Program-made: the position numbers and the translations under genes
Part shown: positions 1 through 11,846 of the stretch, in pieces
How positions within the stretch are numbered: the stretch's first letter is position 1
Layout: every line of letters begins with the position of its first letter
Assembly: GCA_030710515.1 (NCBI GenBank)
Contig: JALBCR010003422.1
Location: forward strand, 186,001 to 250,000
Direction of reading: 5' to 3'
DNA: 64,000 nt
DNA from: Abscondita cerata
Taxonomy: Eukaryota > Arthropoda > Insecta > Coleoptera > Lampyridae
The notes under the pieces: model-generated
Told to the model about the DNA's origin: nothing
Database searches by the model: none
The model's input: the letters and a program-made list of their open reading frames with translations, nothing else

Positions 1-1319
1 ACTGGAAATTTTCGTGGGTTTTATCAACTTTGTTTTAATTATAAAAAATGCTTTACACACTGAAGGTGATTAATAAAAGTAAGGTCAAGTCTTAAAGGAA
101 GGTGTTGCTGTGTATTTTAATTACGTTAGTGTACGTTACCAGTATATTTATTACCTTTTTAAGGATCTTCTATGTACTTATCAATCAAGTTTACTGTTAT
201 GGAAATTCGTTCAATAGAAATTCCTATTATGAACATTGGAGGAAAATCCATCTATCTTAATCAAGTAGTTTTTCGAAAGTGCTCATATTTGTCTTTGATA
301 AACATAATTCGGCTTTGGGCTTGTTGATCCTTCAAATTACAAACATTCATAAATTTTCGAAGAGACCCACCAAAAATTACAGACACTCAAACTTAAGTGG
401 TTACTTAAGACCCCAACAAGCTACTAAATCATTCCGTCAATAATCGAAATCCCTATGTTAAAGTGTCTACATACTAAAAGCGTTAACAACTTTCACCTTG
501 TCCTCTTTATTCTTATTCTTAGATTTGAATAAGCATCTTCTGCTAAATACTACAAAGTTTGTCATACCAGATATTAAAAATTTTAAGACGGCGCCATCCT
601 GCTGAAAGTAATTGTTGTTTTTGTATTTCTTTACATTAGTGTTTCCTTTTAAACAGCTACGCACAAAGCGTTTAATTTTGCAAAGATGAGATGCCATGTC
701 GTCACCGGTAACGTTTTGAGTTGTTGTGTATAATCAACTAGAATTATTTAATAATGTAACAATTAAGTGTTAATTTTTGTAGAAATAAGGTCGTGTTTAC
801 AATTCAGGGAAAGCGACTAAAATACCTTTTATTATAAATAACATAAAAAATATGGCGCAACATGAATGAAAAATTAGTCAAAAAAATAGATGCCATAAAA
901 TAAGGTTTGTTGTAAATTAATGTAAATGAAAACAAATTATGAACCAGTTTTGGAGGAAATAAGAATGAGATAAATGGTTTGGCAGTGTAATGATATTTCG
1001 AAGTTGATTTCATAAATTTTATTTTCTTCTATTATATCAATCAATTCATTTTATTTATTCTTTGTAATTATATACGTAAACAAAAGATTCGATTTCTTAC
1101 ACACAAAAAAATAAAAACCAAACTCCATACATATAATCCCCTTTCCCTTTTTTTAATCCCAAAACCAAACAATACAAAAAATTTATCCCCATATTAATAC
1201 TAAATTTTATTTATATATTTCTATTTTTCCTCTCATTTTCTTCTCTTTTCTTTATCACTTCTTTCATCCATTCTATTCCCTGTCCATTCTCTCCTAATAG
1301 TATCCTTCCCTCACTCTCT
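1..1319. other. AT-rich DNA, no gene recognised
   Basis: I see no convincing coding region or structured element here. From about 1100 onward the plus strand turns strongly pyrimidine-rich, which is the edge of the antisense LINE remnant that follows. Short open frames on the minus strand at 467-697 and 804-1013 have no recognisable motif and look like chance. Confidence 0.5.
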
Positions 1320-2170
1320 TCGGACCGCAGTTCCCCACAATTTTCTTTTAAATGCTTGATATTCTCCCACCCTTTGCCACACATCCTACATATTATCTCC
1401 TTATCATTCCTTTAGTACATATACTCATACTTTCCTCATTCCTGCATCTAAATCTCGCTATGATCCTTTTTCTTTTATACTTCTTTTCCCCTCAGATATC
1501 CTAGTATTCTTTCCGTACTTAACTCCCTGTACTTTTTATTGTATCTTTCCCGTTTTATCTTCGCACTTCTTTCTTGTATCTGTATATCTTTATCTATACT
1601 TATCGCTTCTTTTTCATTCTTCTCCCCTCCCTTCTTTTTCTATTTATCTCCTCTCTCGAGTACCCTACCCTTTCATAATAACGTTTTCTCTCCTCTTCAC
1701 CGTATTTGTTTAAATATTTCTTCACTTCCTTCTAAAATTTCTTTAGTATCTCATTTCCCTCCCTGTCTCTTATCCTTTCTTCCAATCTCGCTGCCAATTT
1801 TCCTGTCCAAATCCTAATCTTATCTATTTTAACTTCTTCTTCTATTATATATCCTGGTGTTTCTTTTTCCAATCCCAACGTCTATTTCCAGTATTTTAAT
1901 TGTATTTTCTCCAGTTTTCCCATTCTTTCCATCCCCATATTTCCGCTCCATACAATAATACACTCCTTACCAACTTCTCAAACAACCATCTTTTTTTTTC
2001 AAAATCTTTTCCAAAAACCGTTTCCTCTATCCCACATATCTGACTCAATACCTTGTTTCCTTTCTGTTCTAATTCTCTTATATGCCCCTCATCCTTATTA
2101 TTATAACTAAAATTATACCCAAGGATACTTGTATTTGTCTACTGTTTGTATTTCTTCTATTATATATCCA
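1320..2170 (-). pseudogene. Decayed non-LTR retrotransposon (LINE), 3' part of reverse transcriptase ORF
   Basis: Read on the minus strand, the segment around 1930-1990 encodes VRSVLLYGAEIWGWKE, the typical region just after the reverse-transcriptase catalytic core in insect LINEs. About 600 bp further on, near 1330-1400, comes a CxxC...H...C knuckle (ICRMCGKGWENIKHLKENC), the usual C-terminal zinc finger. Between these the frame is purine-rich and lysine/glutamate-rich but broken by several frame changes and stops. The plus-strand frame at 1539-1817 is only its antisense shadow. The endonuclease and catalytic RT parts are absent, so this is a 5'-truncated dead copy. The clade was not determined. 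Confidence 0.7.
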
Positions 2171-2559
2171 AGGTTCCTAAAAGTCATGTATAATCCCCAC
2201 TGTTTATAATTACCAAATTTTAATATCGTAGTTGAGATAGTAGATATAAACTCAAGTGCTTATTGTAACGAATTGTTGGGCAGGATTTTTTATTCCTATA
2301 AATCGAAAACCAGATTTATTTATTTACTAGCTGGTCCGACAGACGTTGTCCTGTCTTTTCGATGAGGTCAACAGGATTTGGACTTGTTCCACAATTGGTG
2401 TTTTTACCAAATTGGCATGTGCATAACTCTGATCCACTTGTCCTGCTGAAACGTCTATAAAATAAATTTTTCAAAAATTTGTAGTCCCTCTCCGTCATTG
2501 GCACTAAGATTCGATGATATATATTTATTATGGATCTGCAAGATTAAATAAATGTAATA
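2171..2559. other. Short spacer with a possible repeat end
   Basis: The stretch near 2328-2360 (ACTAGCTGGTCCGACAG...) resembles the CTAGCTGACC-type end seen at 39285, so it may be a fragment of the same dispersed repeat type. Nothing else was recognised. Confidence 0.3.
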
Positions 2560-2561
2560 TA

Positions 2562-3889
2562 CAGGGTGTCTCACCTGGAACCGCCATTAGCCGTATACGG
2601 AAAAATACACATGGAAAAAATTTGAAAATTTATAGAATCACTAAAACCAGTAGGGCAAACTTAACTAAAATATTTTTAGTCTTCTGATCCCTTTAGTTGA
2701 GCTGGAGGTCAACATTAACTTCGTTATTTCAAATGAAACACCCTATATATTATTGAATTTTCTGATTCTACGTCAAATTTTAGGGTTACTTTGTATAACA
2801 TCTCCAATAGCTAGGAGTTATAGATTTTGAGATATTTTTTAGTAAAATTTTCACAGATGCAAAAGTTTACGGAAATATCTGTAACATTTTCCGGAACTCC
2901 AGATCGAGTTAATTTTGGTTTTGTATAAAGAGAATGGATTATAGCAAACAAGGTATGTCCATACATTAAAAAATGAATACTAAGTGTTTCATGTTTGTTG
3001 TTACATTTGACATCTTTAAAGAGCACTAACTTTTTCAAATAGAGCACCCTGTTTTTTTACGCTGTAGTGTGCAGGATGAAATTCTCTTTCAAATCATATA
3101 AGCATTGTTACCATTACGGCTACTACTTTTTGGGATATTTGCAATTTTCTACTATTGGAGTATAGCAGATCTGTTGTTAACGTGCCGGCATGATTAGAAT
3201 CACGACCCTCAACAATGGTTTGAAAATTTATTGGGTTATGTCAAATTCACACAGTTTTATGTTTCTCAAATAATACTAATTATGGCCAATTCAATTACAG
3301 ATCTGGTACGCCTCAATAGTAGAAAATTGCAAATGTCTTCAAAATTAGTAGCCGTAATCCTAACAATACTTAATCCTAACAATACTTATATGATTTGAAA
3401 GATAATTTCAACGTGCACCCGACAGACTAAAAAAATACTTTGACTTAAAAAAGTTATTGATCTTTGAAGAAGTCAAAATGTAACAGCAATTATGAAACAC
3501 GTTGTATTACATTTTTTAATCTATGCACACATCTTCGTTTGTTGCAGTCCGCGAAAAAAAGTTACATATATTTCCGTGAACTTTGCATCTGTGAACATTT
3601 TATTAAAAAAAATAGTATCTCGAAATCTATAACTCCTAGCTACAGGAAATGTTATACAAAGTGACCCTAAAATTTGACGTAGAATCCAAAAATCCAATAA
3701 TATATAGGATGTTCTATTTCAAATAACGAAGTTGATGTCGACTTCTGGTACAACCGGAAGTGTCAGAAGAAAGAAAATATTTTAGTTGAGTTTGCCTTAT
3801 TGGTTTTTAGTCATTCTCTAAATTTTCAATTTTTTTCCATGTATAATTTTCCGTATAAGGCTAGTAGCAGTTTTCGGTGTGACACCCTG
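2562..3889. mobile_element. Large palindromic (foldback) TA-target element, non-autonomous
   Basis: The ends are CAGGGTGTCTCACC at 2562 and its inverse (ending CACCCTG) at 3889, each flanked by TA (2560-2561 and 3890-3891). The two halves are inverted copies of each other over roughly 550-600 bp per arm. For example, 'acgtcaaattttagggt' on the left reappears inverted on the right, and the arms meet at 'attttctactattg' near 3150 and 3320. The central loop is about 130 bp. The ends and TA target fit the Tc1/mariner group. There is no transposase, and the two facing open frames inside are each other's shadow. Divergence between the arms shows it is old. Confidence 0.8.
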
Positions 3890-3891
3890 TA

Positions 3892-4917
3892 TAGGTAATT
3901 TTATAGGGGACCAACCATGTGGTTGGAAAAATAGTTGGTAGCAAAGCACTTTATACCATATAAATTAAAACCTGCCAACAATTTTTGCACTAACCATATG
4001 GTGTTAATTGTCCAACAAGTGAGGAAAGCGATTCTTTTTCCCACTCGAGCTCAGTTACCTAACGAGCGTAGCGAGGGAGGCATCAGAGTGAGACATTTAA
4101 CAACATTCCTAAGTCTTCGACCTATTGTTGGTATTTTGAAGGATTAAAATTCAAGTGTAAATAAAAAGTATTTTATGCCAGATATTTCAGTATCTGATTA
4201 AGGTTAATTTATAATTCATTTCCAAGGAAACAATTGTGACAACAATTGTTACCATAACAGTAAACCCAAAATGTAAGTTAACCCATGACTGAAATACTGG
4301 ACGTTGGTGTTTCTGTATATCTATTTATACGGACCATTTTGGTCTATCGAAACTTATCAAAAATCGATACTTAAATAAATTGATTTTTTAACATAAGGCG
4401 GTGATTGCTATGGACTAACTGCAATGAACAAACACAAAACTTGACAGCGGGCGAACTGTCAAACGGGCTTAAGTTTTAGAAATTTTCGCATTTTTAAGCA
4501 ATTTTTTGTTTCCGTAAGAACCTGCAATAAAACATTAGAAAACTTTAAAAAAATATATGAATGAAATCGATAAAGTCGTTCTGAAGTTATGGCGTGACAA
4601 AGGGAAATATGGATTCATTTTTATATATAAGATTTATTTGTATGATACATTTTCATTATTTTATTGTGATGTAAGTGTTATGTATGGTGTCCCAGAAGAT
4701 CAATATGAACCTGAAAAATCTAGAAGCTATTTTAGTATGAAGTCATGTTACTAAGCAACAAGTTCATTTTTCCTTTATACTAGTTATACTATTGTTCAAC
4801 GAGAGGAATTATGGCACGGCGAGTGGAACGAGCCATAATAGAACGAATTGAACATAATATAATATGTTTTCCAATTGCATTTTTAACTTAGTAAATGTTA
4901 AAAATTTCTTTGCATAA
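3892..4917. other. Non-coding spacer with a 60-bp LINE tail fragment
   Basis: No gene is recognised. Positions 4664-4720 match, in inverse orientation, the 3' tail of the LINE family found whole at 35.5-36.9 kb (shared text: 'tgtgatgtaagtgttatgtatggtg'-like, 'ccagaagatca'). Confidence 0.5.
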
Positions 4918-4919
4918 TA

Positions 4920-6549
4920 CAGGGTGTTTAAAAAATACGTTTCGATATTTGACCCACTTATAGATCTCATCAGTACAAACAAAAAGTCAAAATAAACATA
5001 AGCCCAAAAATCAACCGTTTCCGAGATACAACCTGTTTTTGAAATTAAAATAATTTACGCTCAGTAGAAGTGATTTGTCGTATTTATCAAGTCAGCTAAG
5101 GAAATGGATAAACCAAAGGTCATATTTATTTTCACGAGGTTTTCAATAGAACAGATATCAGTATAAATACAACATTTTAATTACAAATGATTCTTAAAGA
5201 AGATGTTCAACATGTTCTACTTCCATTTGTATACACATTTCGCATCTCCGTAAAAGTGAACGCCGCACTCTCTCAAAGAGAGAACAGTCTGGCAGGCATT
5301 TTCAATTTGTTCTCGCAACTTATTTAAATTATTCACAGGACTTGAATAAACTAATGTCTTTAAATACCCCCAAATGCAAAAGTCGAGCGGAGTGAGGTCG
5401 GGAGATCTAGGTGGCCATGCAATTGGACCTCCTCGCCCTATCCACCTGCCATTGTAATTTTCGTTTAGATAATTTTTGACCAAGACTCCATAATGCGTAG
5501 GAGCTCCATCGTGCATCAACCACATATTAAGTCTGTGGTTGAGGGGTACATCTTCTAACATCAGTGGCAAGGTATTCCGCAAAAAGTCAAGGTACAATTG
5601 ATTAGTCAAACGGTTAGGTAGAAAACAAGGTCCTATCAGATGGTCTCCAAACACACCAAGCCAAATGTTGATGGAAAATCGGTGTTGATGATTCGATGCA
5701 ACAATGGCGTGCGGGTTTTTATCGGCCCAAATATGGCTATTATGGAAATTAAAAATGCCATTTCTCGTGAAACCAGCTTCGTCATAAATAAAATTTCCTT
5801 ACAAAATTTGGGTTCTCCGCAACTTTTGTCAGCATTCTTCGACAAAACACCAGTCGTGCGGCATAATCAGGCACAGTAAGAGCCTGTACCCTTTGAATAT
5901 GGTACGGGTGCAATTGCTGCTTGCGTAACATTCTCCAAATTAGGGAAGAATTAATATTTGTTTCAGTAGAGAGTCTTCTAGTACTAGTACCGGAATTTTT
6001 TCAATTCTTCTTAATATGTTAAGTTATGCCTCGGAGGTAGAAACCGATCTAGACCGACCACCATCACCGTTCCTTGATTTAAACAATCCAACTTCGGATA
6101 AACGTTGATGTAAATTTGTAAAAAGTTTGGCACACGGAAGTACCCGGTTTGGGAATGCTTTGGCATAAAGGCGACGTGCCTCATAAGCATTTCTATTGGC
6201 CTTGCTATACATGAAATGCATGTCTGCCATTTCTGCGTTGGTATATTCCGACATATTTAAAAATTTCAATAATGAGCAACAGCAACAACGACTAACACTA
6301 ACACTAACAATGACAGCCACACAATGATTACAACAAATGCGGCAACTAGACTGACAGAAACGAACAAATTTTGTTTAGTTATTTCCATAGCTGACGTGAT
6401 AAATACGACGAATCACTTCAACTGGGCTTAGTAATTTTAATTTTAAAAACTGCCTGTATCTCGGAAACGGTTGATTTTTAGAATTTTTGTTTGTACTGAT
6501 GAGATCTATAAGTAGGCCAAATATCGGAACGTATTTTTTAAACACCCTG
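4920..6549 (-). mobile_element. Tc1/mariner-group element with ~66-bp terminal inverted repeats (DD41D type)
   Basis: The element is 1630 bp long. It starts CAGGGTGTTTAAAAAATACG at 4920 and ends with the inverse (TTTAAACACCCTG) at 6549, with TA target duplications at 4918-4919 and 6550-6551. The inverted ends match over about 66 bp, including the 'gatctataagt' and 'tttgtttgtactgatgag' blocks. It carries a minus-strand transposase pseudogene. The 30-kb element of this window appears to be a second, more decayed member of the same broad group. Confidence 0.85.
5217..6276 (-). pseudogene. DD41D-type mariner-like transposase, broken
   Basis: From 6276 down, an N-terminal helix-turn-helix of the DUF4817 kind begins MSEYTNAEMADMHFMYSKAN. 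A linker follows with STRRLSTETNIN and WRMLRKQQLHPYHIQRVQAL. The catalytic domain then has a first acidic site in YDEAGFTRNG (near 5775), a second in MHDGAPTHY and a third in SPDLTPLDF. The last two aspartates are 41 residues apart. The frame is open over the catalytic half (about 5780-5217). It is broken upstream by a stop near 6022 and frame shifts near 5980 and 5790. The enzyme would cut and paste DNA at TA sites; this copy should be inactive. The plus-strand frame at 5640-5879 is a shadow. Confidence 0.8.
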
Positions 6550-6551
6550 TA

Positions 6552-8000
6552 TAGTGAACTCATATAGAATGCGCTGGTAAAATATTATTCAACTTGTTTG
6601 AGTTGAAAATAAAATTATTATAGCACGGCATTGGAATCTAAAACATTGTTCAACGATGTGCTATTCCCACTAGTATTTTTTATTATTTCATTTGATAGTA
6701 CATATTTTTAAATTGGAAAAACATTACAGAATTTTCAATTTTTTTAGATATTGGGAAAGTTATTAAAAAAATGTCAATTGTTAGTCGGATGACGTCTCAC
6801 GACTATGTTCCCGCGGATACGACGACAGTCAATCCTATATTCACGAAGAAATTCGATGTTGGCAATTTGTGTTGTCTGACTTCCTAAGTTGCAAGTATGA
6901 CCACCACATGGTATGGCCATAAGCATAGCACGGAAACACTGTTTCGAACGGCGGTAGTTTCAAAATGTTAATAAATTAAATGTTAAAAACAAAAAATAGG
7001 GACTGAATCAAATTTACAATCAATTTCAAATTTTGAATTACCGTTCATATTACAATTATATCCAACCAGAAAATAAAGCAAATTTGAACTTGTGAGAATA
7101 GCTCATAAGCACTTTCAGTTTTTAAGCACTAAAACCTCCAAAATTTGTAGTTTATTAATCACATGAGGAAGAAACAGCTAAAATACTGGAACCATTTTCT
7201 TCAGCTGAATATAAAATTTTTCATTGGTGCAACAAACAACTCAGAATTCATCTAATCTGTTCCAAGTGCTGGAGCTTCAGATAACATCAGTATGTTCTCA
7301 GAAGTGCATGCTTGGAAAAATCATTATACCATACGAATGTCAATTATATAACGCATATTGTTACAAGTAAACCATTTTTGTCATTTGTTTGCCTTACTTT
7401 TTTACCGTTTCTGTTTATTACACAGTGCAATATTTTCGAAGTCATTGAATGTAAACTTCAGTTTCTGGTGCCCACCCCAACTACAAAATTCCTATTTGAG
7501 TTTTGATAGTTTTGTTCCAAATTTTTTTTACGCCATTATGAATTTGTTTGCTCGAATTTGGTCTTGCGCGGCTATATATCGTAAGTTATTCGGAATTTCT
7601 CAAAGTAATCTTCAAACAAAATGTTCTTCACACAACTTTTGTGAACATGTCGAAGCCAGATTTTCACTCTTTCGGGGTGTTTTTAGTGCAAAAACTCGAA
7701 AAAATGACATTTTTTTACATTTTCGACTATAACTCACAAACCGTGCATATAACCGTCTTCGACAAAAATGTTCACTGCATCAACACGAATAACTTTGCTC
7801 AACATTGCAATAACTTATAATCAATGCTTATATATCTTTTTGGCCGTTGTAGGAAATTTCACCACCAAATGGTACATTTCACACCAAAATTTTACATTTT
7901 ACGTTCAAGAAACTGGTTTTTAACTGACTTTTGAATATTTACTTTATATTAGCATCTATTTTTGGAAAAGAAAAATTTGTGATTCTAAACTACTATGATA
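6552..8000. other. AT-rich DNA, no gene recognised
   Basis: The open frames at 7312-7820 overlap one another in different frames, are low in complexity and have no motif. A slightly GC-richer patch at 6780-6960 looks like a decayed coding fragment, but I could not assign it. Confidence 0.4.
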
Positions 8001-8203
8001 CATACACGAAAAATTGACAACGTTTAAGTACAAGTTCCTACTGTGCAACAATCCATACCAACACTAGTATGAAATTGGCGCGCATTGTACTAGTATTGGC
8101 ACAGTGCCATATATCTAACACTTGCGCATCTTAACTATATGGCACTAGTACTAGTACCAACACTAGCACTTAGTGCTTAAACGTCGTCAATTTTTCGTGT
8201 ATG
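8001..8203. repeat. 203-bp MITE with TA target duplication
   Basis: It starts CATACACGAAAAATTGAC at 8001 and ends with the exact inverse at 8203. TA lies on both sides (7999-8000, 8204-8205). The inverted match runs about 30 bp. The interior is itself rich in short palindromes built on ACTAGT. It has no coding capacity. Confidence 0.8.
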
Positions 8204-8205
8204 TA

Positions 8206-9784
8206 TACGTGAAAAGGCAAAAACAAAAAGCAAAAAAAAATTAAATATTCAGTATGGAAAATAGAAAGTGTCCAAAAATAAATGTATTTTGTTACGTTTG
8301 TGGTTATATGGTGACCAAAAATGAGGTAAAAGAGCGAAAAAATTTGTTTTCTGTGAAATTTAAGTTTCCATACATATACGTGATATTTCGATGAAGTGGA
8401 TTTAAGTGGAGAAAATTTCACGAGCTCAAATGGTGATGATACAGATTCAAACGATGAATTAGAATGACCATCGAAAAAGTCAAAACCATCGACTTCTCAT
8501 GCGGCTATGGAAATCGATTAAAAACCCCTTTTTTGTTTTGTAGAGCGAATGTTGTTTTTTTTATCTTAGGGTCTAACTAAGGATCGGCAACATAAAATCC
8601 TATTAGTGACCTTAATCCTATCCCCTACTAAACCATAATATAAAATAATCATAAAATATTATCCCAGTTTGTTCCCCTTTTCATTTTGTTTAATTTAAAT
8701 TTTTTAAGTAAATCGCATAAAAATGATACACGGTTGCTTTAACAGTTTTTTTTTGCTAAATTTTGATGCTGGTATTTGATTTTTATTATACCTTTTGGTT
8801 TTATTACATTCACGTATGGGCTAAAAATTCAACAATAAAAGTTTTGTATACTCCAGGAAAGACAAACAAAAATTTGTCTGCCCCTCTAAAACGGAAAGAG
8901 ATTATTATTTTTTCTCAAAAACTTAACAAAGAATTGCAATAACCATTTTACTCAATCTTTACTCAAATTGATAGAACCCTATAAACACTATTTTTGCAAT
9001 TTCATTCTACAGTGGGTTCATTAACAAACGCCATTTCATAAATCGACTAAATGAATTTCTTTACTTATTTATTTCACATAAGCAAATTGAAAAAATAGTA
9101 TAAAAAAAACTTTAAATCTTTAAATAAATTCGTGCCTTTGCCACTTGTGTTTTAGATTTGAATTCGTACTTTAAGTACCTAATACTTTATTTTTCTAATC
9201 GTAAAAAAAAACGTAGAATAGAAAAATATTTAAATGTTTTCAGAATAATTAATTTCACCGGGTTTTGGCGCATCACAATTAACGTCTAAAACAAGCAACA
9301 CGTTATTTAGTATAATAATGGAAGCATTTTCCACGAAATACTTCTATTATTTTTGATCTTTACGTCACATGGCTTTGTTGGTTGTTCAAAGTCACATATG
9401 AGAATTCAACCAAAAAAAAAGGTCTCGTCTTTCCGAGGAAACACTGTATGTGACCTTGTGAATATATGACTTTTTTTTGTTTCACGGAAAATGATGCGTA
9501 TACTTACTTCATAGCATTGTAGTACTTGAATGAACTTCAAGCTTGTCAAAAATATGGAATCATCACTGAAACAGTGAAACCTTTGTTCTCGAGAACATTT
9601 TCTTCTACACCTTGCACTCTAGCATTTCTGGTAACCAATAAGGATTTCACTAATTTGAGATCACTTAGTCCGAGAGTTGTTAGATTGTTTTGAATCTTTT
9701 AAACACTCTACTAACCAGAAAATTCAATGTGATGATTGCTGATACCTTCTTATGACTTCTTGAAATCTTTGTTATATTTTTTTT
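8206..9784. other. AT-rich DNA, no gene recognised
   Basis: No frame with a motif, no repeat copy found elsewhere in the window and no clear inverted structure. Short poly-A and poly-T runs are common. Confidence 0.4.
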
Positions 9785-9787
9785 ACT

Positions 9788-9945
9788 GCCCGGGAGGGTC
9801 TTGATGACCAGGTCCGGAAACCAAAGTAGTGGTTCTCGGGAACAACATGTTTTGCTTAATCATGGAGTAATGTAAAGTACTGATAACCTTCCATATTTTA
9901 TACTTGTATTAAAAACGCATAAAAACGCACACAAAACGTAAATGA
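9788..9945 (+). repeat. Dispersed repeat 'unit A', copy 1
   Basis: About 155 bp beginning CCGGGAGGGTCTTGATGACC. It is about 85-90% identical by eye to 30541-30700. It lies immediately before a plus-strand LINE 3' tail, as the other copy lies next to the same kind of tail. It is non-coding and its origin is unknown; it may be an internal part of the LINE or a SINE-like unit. Confidence 0.65.
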
Positions 9946-10322
9946 CGTTTTTTTGTTTTTCCATTATTTTATTATTTTGTTTGCTATTTCTTTTCTCATT
10001 GTCGTGACTGCCGCTTGGACCTGTTTATTATGTTGCCATGCAATGGCTGTGGTGTTATATTTTGTGTTCTTATTTATCTTCTATAATGTTTACACACTTA
10101 ATCAATTTTATTACACATGAATACTAAGGTGGCTAAGAATTGGCATGTTTAGGTTGTAGTGGTTTTCCTAAACCTTGAAGTAAAATGCTTAACCTACACG
10201 AACTAATTCACAATTGTACACGGTTTCGTCACCACACTGTACAGGTTTATACTGATCTTTTGAGGCACCATACATAACACATACATCACAATACAATAAT
10301 GTATCAAACAAATAAATAAATG
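9946..10322 (+). mobile_element. LINE 3' end (family of the 35.5-kb LINE), truncated copy
   Basis: The sequence matches the tail of the LINE at 36.57-36.96 kb: 'gcaatggctgtg', 'ttggcatgtttagg', 'cacggtttcgtcacc', 'caccatacataacac', then AATAAATAAATA. Only the 3' untranslated region is present. The A-rich (AATA) end marks the 3' side. Confidence 0.75.
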
Positions 10323-10840
10323 GCTTCTAGCTTTTTTTCAAATTGCCCAGTGTATATAACTCTTGGAAGCTCGCCCTTATGCCAATTTAACGAAACTTTT
10401 TGCAACAAACGTCAAAATCTAACATCTAATTCAAATTATCCACTGAATCTTCGAAAAATTAATATCCGGCAAATGCGAAACTCAGTTATTGGAGTATTTC
10501 TTCATAACAAACATAAAATGCATGGGGTGAACTTTCTCAGAGGAGATCTAGACAATTTAGCAAACCAGTTGTTTAGTTTTCACGATGGTTGCCAAGATTA
10601 TTTTTGCAAAAGAAAACTTCTTGTGTAACTGAAAACCAACCCTGAGTTTTACTCAAAAGTAACTTCATACTTCCAAATTTTGGTCACCCACATTAAATCT
10701 CTTATGCCAGAAGTCGATACTAATGTGGTGAAACATTTTACCTCTAGATCTTTATCGGAGGGAAAAGAATAAATTATTCATTGAGGGACCCGTAATCTGT
10801 TAGATGTGTAGCTGCCGTGGTAACTTTTAATTCGAATTGA
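10323..10840 (+). pseudogene. Remnant of a multi-copy insect transposon-associated protein (low confidence)
   Basis: An open frame of about 100 residues (10320-10628) contains NKHKMHGVNF and then CQDYFCKRK, followed after a stop by YSKVTSYFQILVTHIKSLM and EVDTNVVKHF. This order resembles a repeated insect protein family with a '...H..C.DYFCK...' block followed by 'S...D.NAVEHFNS'. I recall that family from transposon-rich genomes but cannot name it. It has stops and no clear start. It begins exactly at the end of the LINE tail, so its 5' part was probably displaced or deleted. The function is unknown. Confidence 0.35.
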
Positions 10841-11487
10841 CCACTTTCCAATTTACATGAACAAATGTGTCAAATGAGTGCCAGCAAGCTAATACAATTA
10901 CTAGAAATTAACAGAAAAAGAAAATTGTAAAAGCTTTAAAAAACATATTGAAACTAAAGCAGAAAGGCGAACGAAAAAAACCTTCTTTTTGGACAAGACA
11001 AGCAAAATTTTTGTTTAGATTACAGTAAATCTGTTTTTTAAGAACAAGTTGAAATCCAAAAAATAGATTTATTTCTTCCCTTGTCAAAAATGACGAAGGG
11101 GGCACCATATTGAGAAAAGAAACGATATTGCAGTTGACGGCTTCGAATTTTTACACTGTATATTGGCCTCAGTGTTTGCTATGTCTAACTAATCCTTACC
11201 TCAACAAACATTGAGATTTTACATAGTTTAAAAACTAGAACTTCTATTCTAAATACCAACACTCAGTCAGATATAACTTAATTAATGAATTAGTAAGTAA
11301 TTAGTAGTAAGTTTGATAATGCACTCGGTTACTACATTAGTTGTTTAGTTAATAAAAACTATATTATCAAATTACCCCATGACTGGTAGTTATTTCAAGT
11401 AACTGTGTATTAAAAAATAGGTGAAGATCGTGTTATTCAAAAATGCAAGTAGAGCTAAACATAAAAAGGAAATACAGAAACCGTATA
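10841..11487. other. AT-rich DNA, no gene recognised
   Basis: The minus-strand frame at 10908-11108 is phenylalanine-rich and motif-free. Nothing else was seen. Confidence 0.4.
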
Positions 11488-11844
11488 CAGGGTGAGTTTG
11501 ATTACTCCTATTTTTTAAAGACATCAAAATTATCCAAACGGCGTTGTAAGTGATACATCTGAGCGCAGTTTTTAAAAATATTTTTGTAATATACAGGGTT
11601 TATTGTTTATACAAGGTGGTTCTAGACTAAATTTTTTTTGGAAATATGTATATATTTTTATATATTTACATTTCAAACCTCTATAATTTAAAAAAATTTA
11701 AATTGCACGCTCTGTATATTATTATTAAATCATATTCACTATTTCATTTTACAACTTTTTATAATACTTACGTATGCTATACCAAAATTGATACTTTAAA
11801 AACATAGGAGTAATCAAGCTATCCCGTCATGAAAACTCACCCTG
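11488..11844. repeat. 357-bp MITE-like element, TA target
   Basis: It starts CAGGGTGAGTTTGATTACTCC at 11488. The right end contains the inverse 'ggagtaatcaagct' and finishes CTCACCCTG at 11844. TA lies on each side (11486-11487, 11845-11846). The right arm has a small insertion relative to the left. The interior is non-coding. The ends fit the Tc1/mariner group. Confidence 0.7.
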
Positions 11845-11846
11845 TA

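Noticed and set aside
1539..1817. 92-codon hydrophobic frame as a membrane protein
   Set aside because: It is the antisense of a lysine/glutamate-rich LINE region; pyrimidine-rich sequence gives Phe, Leu and Ser by itself.
2811..3664. Facing frames of 78 and 66 codons as small genes
   Set aside because: They lie in the two arms of one palindrome and mirror each other; no motif.
5640..5879. Plus-strand 79-codon frame
   Set aside because: Antisense of the DD41D transposase catalytic region.
7312..7820. Three overlapping plus frames as a gene
   Set aside because: AT-rich, mutually overlapping, no motif, no codon bias that I can see.
10210..10235. GACGAAACC in the LINE 3' tail (inverse of GGTTTCGTC) as a ribozyme core
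   Set aside because: No CUGA box or stem II lies upstream; it occurs in every tail copy without the rest of the motif.
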